From the NCBI RefSeq assembly GCF_029873635.1, contig NC_080425.1, positions 38,257,390 to 38,321,389 of the forward strand: a stretch of DNA of 64,000 bases, given 5' to 3'. A program made the translations under genes and the position numbers. The notes beneath the pieces are model-generated. The model saw nothing but the letters and a program-made list of their open reading frames with translations, searched no databases and was not told the origin of the DNA. Below, piece after piece: positions 58,961 to 64,000 of the stretch; position 1 is the stretch's first letter; every line of letters begins with the position of its first letter. Source of the DNA: Malania oleifera (taxonomy: Eukaryota > Streptophyta > Magnoliopsida > Santalales > Ximeniaceae).

Positions 58961-60780
58961 TGATTTATGCCTTCTACAATAGGGTGCTTACCTAATAACC
59001 TTTAAGAATTGTCCACACTAATTATTGAGATGCTCAAATTTTTTGTCTATAGGGCCTTAATGAGTGTCTAACTAGACAAATAAATTGTGCATCAATAGTT
59101 GTAGGTTTGAATTTGGGGGGGGGGGGGGGGGTGGTTTCATTGGTCTTGTTAGTGGCCATGGAATAATGCAATATAGAATAAGGATGTCGAGGAAGACTAA
59201 ACTTGACTATATGTGATATGAATCCTGTAATTGATACAATGCATGCACACTAGGTGGTTGAACATAATGTACATGATTTCATTAGGTCCGCATAACATGA
59301 AAACAAAAAACTATGGATATGAGAAAGGATTCAAGCAATTAATTAATAGGAACTCTAATGAAAAAGGCAAACTTTTCATTAGATATTTAAACATTAAGTA
59401 ATATGGGTGGGAGATTTTGTGACCTTGCCAAAGAGACTAAGCACAATTTGAAGTAGTCTCTTCTTATCCATGCAATTTTCTCAAACTTGATTCCCAATTC
59501 CTTAAATCCTTTCCAATTACCTACAAAATGTAGCAATAAGTTAGAGTTTGGTATTGGCAAGATTGAAAGGAAATCTAGTTTGTCATAGTTGAAGTGAATT
59601 TCTCGTAGTTCTAGAAGAAAGAAGCACAAAAATGAGAAAAAAAAAAGGTTGCTCCACTTATTTTATCCACACATGGGGTGAGTGCACCATCGGTGAAGGT
59701 CCTCCATTCATGGACTCCTAACTAGTGGTAGATTGAGGGGGTGATGATTCCATTGGTGGTTGATGATGGTATGTCTAAGACTTCTTGAATGAAAAAATCA
59801 AGCTTAAGTCTTGTTTATATTTAGCTCATTTATTAATTGAACCTAAATGTATCAAATCTAATCTTATTCAAGTTTCTATAATTTTTTAATGAGCTTTTAA
59901 ATCAAACCTAAATTACTTATTAATGTAAACAAGAAAGAACCTTTAGTTCATTTGTGACCCATGTAGTATCTTGATTGGTGTTCTATCTGAAAATTTTTAA
60001 AAAGAAATAGTTGTATATGACTTGTCATGGCTTGATAGAAAACATTTTTAAAATATATGAATGTAATGCCAATTTAGAGTAAGCTCTAAAAGGAATAATA
60101 TAAACTAATGAACCTCTTAGTAAGCTGGTGAACAAGTGAAAATTAAACAAGTTCATGAATCATTTGATGAGTTAATTTGTGATCCTATTATACAAGCCAA
60201 TTGTTTAAGCAAGCCCAACTTTCTTATTGTGAAACTCACTTTATTGTTTAAATTTTTTTAACATCAAACAAACTTGATTTATCTTAACAAATGAGTTTCA
60301 AACAAACTATTATGATATAGAGAACCGAGTAGCTTTGCCAATAACTTGACTCATTTATAGCACTGGGTGAGTCAAATCAACTCCGATGAAAGTGAGATTA
60401 TGAAGGCGTGATGAATGGGTAATATTGGCAGCATGGACGGTTGAACAGTGATGGAATTTCGGGGAATGGCCTTTTGAGGATTCTCTTTTCATAGTGATAG
60501 AAGTACACAAAAGGTGATGTCAAAAAATTAATCGTAAAAAATATTGTAATTTTGAAGAAAAATTGCTTGCACACACTTCACGTGGCTTTAAATGATGTAA
60601 AACAAAAGGCCCTAGTATGCACTAGCAGCAACACATAATGGTCTGGGACAAAAATCCTGATTGTTAGGTGATACAGGCAGCAGCCACAGACCACAATAGG
60701 AAGATTGTGGGAACGGATCAAGTTTTGCTGCTATAAAACAGATGCAAGGGAATAAAGAAAACAACGCAAAAACAAAAAGG
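58961..60780. other. Spacer without recognised genes
   Basis: AT-rich, with a run of 16 G at about 59117-59132 and no frame over 80 codons. The 80-codon minus-strand frame at 59629-59387 has no motif I recognise. It may include more decayed element sequence and the region downstream of the TCP11-like gene. Confidence 0.5.
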
Positions 60781-60783
60781 AAG

Positions 60784-60804
60784 GAGAGAGAGAGAGAGAG
60801 AGAG
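60784..60804. repeat. (GA)n microsatellite downstream of the TCP11-like gene
   Basis: About ten GA units. It lies some 360 bp past the stop codon of the gene, outside any LTR I can recognise. Confidence 0.9.
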
Positions 60805-61163
60805 CGTTCCATGCAGAGGGAAGAAGAAAGGAAGCTGAATAAGCATTATGCAGAGGGAGAGGACGCAAGTGGGAAGGGAACATAAAACAAATTCTGCATT
60901 CAAATGATGTCTCTAAAACATACAAATGCCAGTGTCTGGGCGGCTTAAATGATGAAAGCAGTCCATCACACCTTCATTTCAGTGAAAATATTATTTACAT
61001 ACTTCTGCTCCATCCAGGAAATAATTCCGCATCGTAATGTCCTACTATGACTGCAGTTAAAAACTGATATACAGACAAACCACCACCTACCGAAATCTAT
61101 TACTGAAGTTACACACACATACATAAAACACTAGGTATCTACAAGTTAAATAAAATGTTTTCT

Positions 61164-61647
61164 TCACAGGTTTTCTGTCAGACGTGCATACCATGGCCCA
61201 TGAACACTAACCGACACAGTGGCCACCACCGCCAATACTTCCGCAGCTTCCACCAGCTTTGTGGTCAGAACATCAGCCCCAACCTTCCTAAGTGCTGTTT
61301 CTGCTAATGTTCTTCCCTTGGTTCCACTCCCACCCAGCAAAACCCCTCTCATGGACAAATAAACAGCTCGTGACACCCTTCCAAAGACGGCATCTCCATC
61401 TTGCAAGCTCTTTGCCAGCATCCTGGCCATGACCTCCTTTCTCAATTGAAGCTTCTCCGCATCACAGAACTCGTTCCCATCTTTTAAGAACTCACTGATT
61501 TTTTCAACTATTTCTTCAATACCCACATCTTCAACACGATCCAAGAGCTCCAAGAGTTGTTCAACACATTTGGACGCTATGGTTTCCACATCCGCAGTGC
61601 CCACTCCTGCTTTCTCACTCAGAATGATTTGCCGACAAATAAGAGCA
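61164..61647 (-). CDS. TCP11-like, last exon
   Basis: Acceptor TTGCAG before 61647. 161 codons plus one base, starting in [13 protein letters not shown] and ending [13 protein letters not shown] then stop. The ATG at 61604 is internal: the frame continues upstream to the acceptor in phase with the previous exon. Confidence 0.88.
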
Positions 61648-64000
61648 CTGCAATTAATATAAAGCTTGTTCAGTGTACTTCAGCATTTAGAAAATGCAAA
61701 TTACAAAGAGGATGTAATGGCTCTAAATGGAAACTACCAAGTAGCTTATTTAGGGATTTATCTTTCATCAAAGATTTAGACACACATGCGTGCACTGAGA
61801 CCACTAGAAAGATAAATGCAAGACGATTATCAGAATAATATCCAGCTGCATCAGGGGATAAATTTCAAACAATTTGAAGACAAACAGTGAGCGCTTAGAG
61901 TTCTGATTCAGGCAAATGACAACAGTTCTAAAAAAATTAAATTAAAACATCTGAAGGCCCAATTGTTTTAGATCATATGAATGGAGTGACTCTTTAATAC
62001 TAGTTCTTTTTTTCTTTCTTCTCACTTTCACAGTTTATTTGTTTCAGTAACTGGTAAAAAAAAAATTACAAAATGGTGCAGGAGAAAGATCATGTCTCCT
62101 CTCTTTCACCTACCTGACAGAAATCACAATAATCTTCTGAATTTGGGACTGAACACCCCTCAGTCTAGAGAGGTTAAGCTTGAGAGTTTCAGGTAGAGTT
62201 TCTTGTTTTAGACCAGATACCCCACTTACTAACTTCAACAAGCCAAGCCTCACCAACAAATCAACCTTTTCTCCCTTGCATCCTGGTTGTTGGCTACCTG
62301 TTCCATAAGAAGAAGAAAGAGAATGTGCCCCAAAAATTTGTGAGCAGCTATTTTCTGGAGAGACTTTTTATTTTTATTTTCTTGGAGTGAACAAGCTCTA
62401 TTTTATAAAGAATCTAAGGTGAGTTCCGACATTCAAACCTGTTGTACTGATAACCGTAGTTGAAGTGGTAGCCACCGGAAGCAGTACACCAGTTTTAAGG
62501 GTGGTAGATGGAATAAAGGCTTGACATGAACTTTCATGGTTTGTCAAAGCTGAGAGACAATTTGTATGTTCTGACCATTCCTGATCTTTACAATCCCAGA
62601 CAGATGAAAGCCACTGCATTGTCAATGGAAGAGAACAGAAGGCATCAGATGGAGATCCATGACGTTTGGCAAAAGCTGTCTTCAGATATTCCAAACCAGC
62701 AGGTCCCCTCAAAAATGGTTCCATGATTCTTATACGAGCTTTGCTTATCTCATGCTTGAGTGCCTGCCAGAAAAAGTTCCATGATACATCATTCATCATT
62801 CAGTTCCCAGCACAATACATGCTAAACAGAAGCTTACATATTACACAAATTTGATCTCAATATATGCATAGGGAACTGTCAATCTAACCAAGGATTGCTA
62901 CAAAGTGTTGAGGCAAAAGCAAAAAGACAACTAGCACTCTTAAATTCTTAATACTTAATATGAATGAATTTTAATTAAAATATATCAACATAGGCCCAAA
63001 ACAATTATGATTCCAAGAACACAAAGGAATGCCAAAATCACATCAAGCTTGCTATACAAGCATGCTTCTTAAAAGTGTTACGGAAATTAGACAAGAAACT
63101 ATTGCAGAAAGACAGTGGGACTATTTTATTTATTTATTCATAGTGACAAAGTGGCTAAGACCGCTATATGCGCATAGGTGTTATAATGCTCAATAGTGAA
63201 TTTAAGATCTGCACAAGTGTATGTATTACTTATGTTTACACATAAGTCATAACTTAATCATAACCAAGTAGTAAGCAATTCAAAAAAAAAAAAAACTGCC
63301 TAAATAACTGCATGCAAAACACAAAATTCACATTATTGGAATTAAGATCATAAAATTTCAACTAAGATGGTGTCACTATCAAATTTGCTTAAATGAAAAT
63401 TAAGAAGAATGCTTATATTTATCAAATCTCAGCCGCAGGTAAAAAGTGTTAAGAAAACTAGCAAATCACATATGAAATTTATATTATAAATAAATTTGTG
63501 ACACCATTCAAGCAAGTAGTTATGAATTCAAACACATTGAATTTGTAGTGAACTTCACACACCCACGGCTAACTACCTGCAAATCTCTACTATTAATAAA
63601 GAAGCAGAAGTAGTTTTCAATCTGCCCTTTTCCCCCCATATTAATCCAAAAAATTCCTAATAAAATCATAGTCAAAATCAAGTTTTCAAACAATGCAAGC
63701 ACATGTCCTAATTTTTTGTACTCTTACCTGTAACTACCCAAAAGCTGTTCATGACTACCTTAAAACTACCCATGGTTGTCGAAAGCATTGAGTGTGCCTG
63801 CATCCAGTGATTATTTAATAGATCTGGTGGAAAGTATAGCCAAGAAAACACACCTGTATCTGCTCAAGGACAAAGCGCAGACCCTTGACCATTGCAATGA
63901 CATGTGAATAGTTAGATTTATCTGTGGATAGACATATTTCAGCTAGCTCTTTCAATAACTTTTGGTGAGTTTTCTTCACTTCATCATCATTGGCTGGAGC
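61164..64000 (-). CDS. TCP11-like protein (T-complex protein 11 family), C-terminal part
   Basis: Four exons on the minus strand: 64000-63854 (continues beyond the window), 62763-62439, 62297-62114 and 61647-61164 (with stop). Introns of 1090, 141 and 466 bp all have GT...AG ends, and the phases (0, 1, 2) join without breaking the frame, giving 379 visible residues. Family signatures: the exon with [19 protein letters not shown] and [20 protein letters not shown], the LRLG-type helix with [20 protein letters not shown], and a C-terminus ending VSVHGPWY. In plants TCP11 proteins are large and mostly helical, with no firmly known biochemical role. Animal TCP11 acts in sperm, and the fungal relative Sok1 is linked to cAMP signalling. 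No stop or frameshift is seen, unlike every other coding region here. It is the only likely functional host gene in the window. Confidence 0.9.
62114..62297 (-). CDS. TCP11-like, third visible exon from the right
   Basis: 184 bp between acceptor GGAACAG and donor CAG/GTAGGT. It encodes [20 protein letters not shown]... to IQKIIVISV. It is too short and phase-shifted to show as an isolated ATG-to-stop frame. Confidence 0.85.
62439..62763 (-). CDS. TCP11-like, second visible exon from the right
   Basis: 325 bp from acceptor TTTCTGGCAG to donor ACAACAG/GTTTG. It starts [14 protein letters not shown] and holds the [12 protein letters not shown] and STTLKTG landmarks. The donor choice is supported by phase: the single leftover G joins GT of the next exon to give Gly. 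Confidence 0.86.
62764..63853 (-). other. Large intron of the TCP11-like gene
   Basis: 1090 bp, AT-rich, GT...AG. No inserted element is recognised in it, in contrast to the dense insertions from 1 to 57510. Confidence 0.8.
63854..64000 (-). CDS. TCP11-like, first visible exon (partial)
   Basis: Reads [19 protein letters not shown]... to [10 protein letters not shown], with donor CAG/GTGTG after 63854. It enters from the right window edge in frame; its 5' boundary lies outside. Confidence 0.85.

Noticed and set aside
60612-60925. Three overlapping minus-strand frames with Ser/Leu repeats
   Set aside because: They run across a (GA)n tract, overlap each other in different frames, and follow the stop of the TCP11-like gene; probably 3' untranslated or intergenic.
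62398-62438. C-terminal extension of the 62799-62398 frame (to LRFFIK)
   Set aside because: It runs past a good donor (CAG/GT) into intron; the spliced frame continues in phase into the next exon with family-conserved residues.

Overview
This 64-kb window looks like plant nuclear DNA, most likely from a eudicot. It is AT-rich, has no prokaryotic features, and carries long LTR retrotransposons primed by initiator-Met tRNA, Ty3/gypsy chromoviruses with a C-terminal chromodomain, a tRNA-derived SINE, and one intron-containing host gene of a plant-conserved family. About 57 kb is mobile DNA. The only host gene I can support is the 3' part of a TCP11-like (T-complex protein 11) gene on the minus strand at the right edge (61164-64000, four exons, 5' end outside the window).

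Left block, 129-26555: a nest of insertions, read from LTR ends, target-site duplications (TSDs), primer-binding sites (PBS) and polypurine tracts (PPT). The outermost layer is a Ty1/copia element on the minus strand that keeps its gag but has no pol. A solo LTR (2763-24493, TSD AAGGA) sits inside it. That solo LTR was entered by a full-length copia element on the plus strand (Copia-1, 3061-20749) and by a SINE (21083-23584, 17-bp TSD). The 5' LTR of Copia-1 was entered by a minus-strand chromovirus (Gypsy-1, 4623-13833, TSD CAGCC). The SINE was entered by another copia-family solo LTR (21245-23504).

Middle block, 28028-48462: a second chromovirus on the minus strand (Gypsy-2), with a complete plus-strand copia element (Copia-2, 33148-43349, TSD CCTTG) inside its reverse transcriptase. 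To the right of its 5' LTR lies a second truncated copy of protease/RT sequence, joined through what looks like filler DNA.

Right block, 48463-58960: a decayed plus-strand Athila/Tat-like element. It carries two solo copia LTRs on the minus strand (51787-53875 and 54857-56910), followed by a decayed minus-strand gypsy gag/protease remnant. From 58961 to about 60780 I see no gene.

All gag-pol frames here are broken by stops and frameshifts, so none of these elements can move unaided. They form a stratified record: an inner insertion is always younger than its host. The most notable pattern is in the LTR promoters. At least seven LTR families carry a family-specific cluster of short palindromic or quasi-palindromic motifs directly upstream of the TATA box. 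In the CpG-containing families the variant copies differ mainly by CpG-to-TpG/CpA changes, as expected from decay of methylated cytosines.
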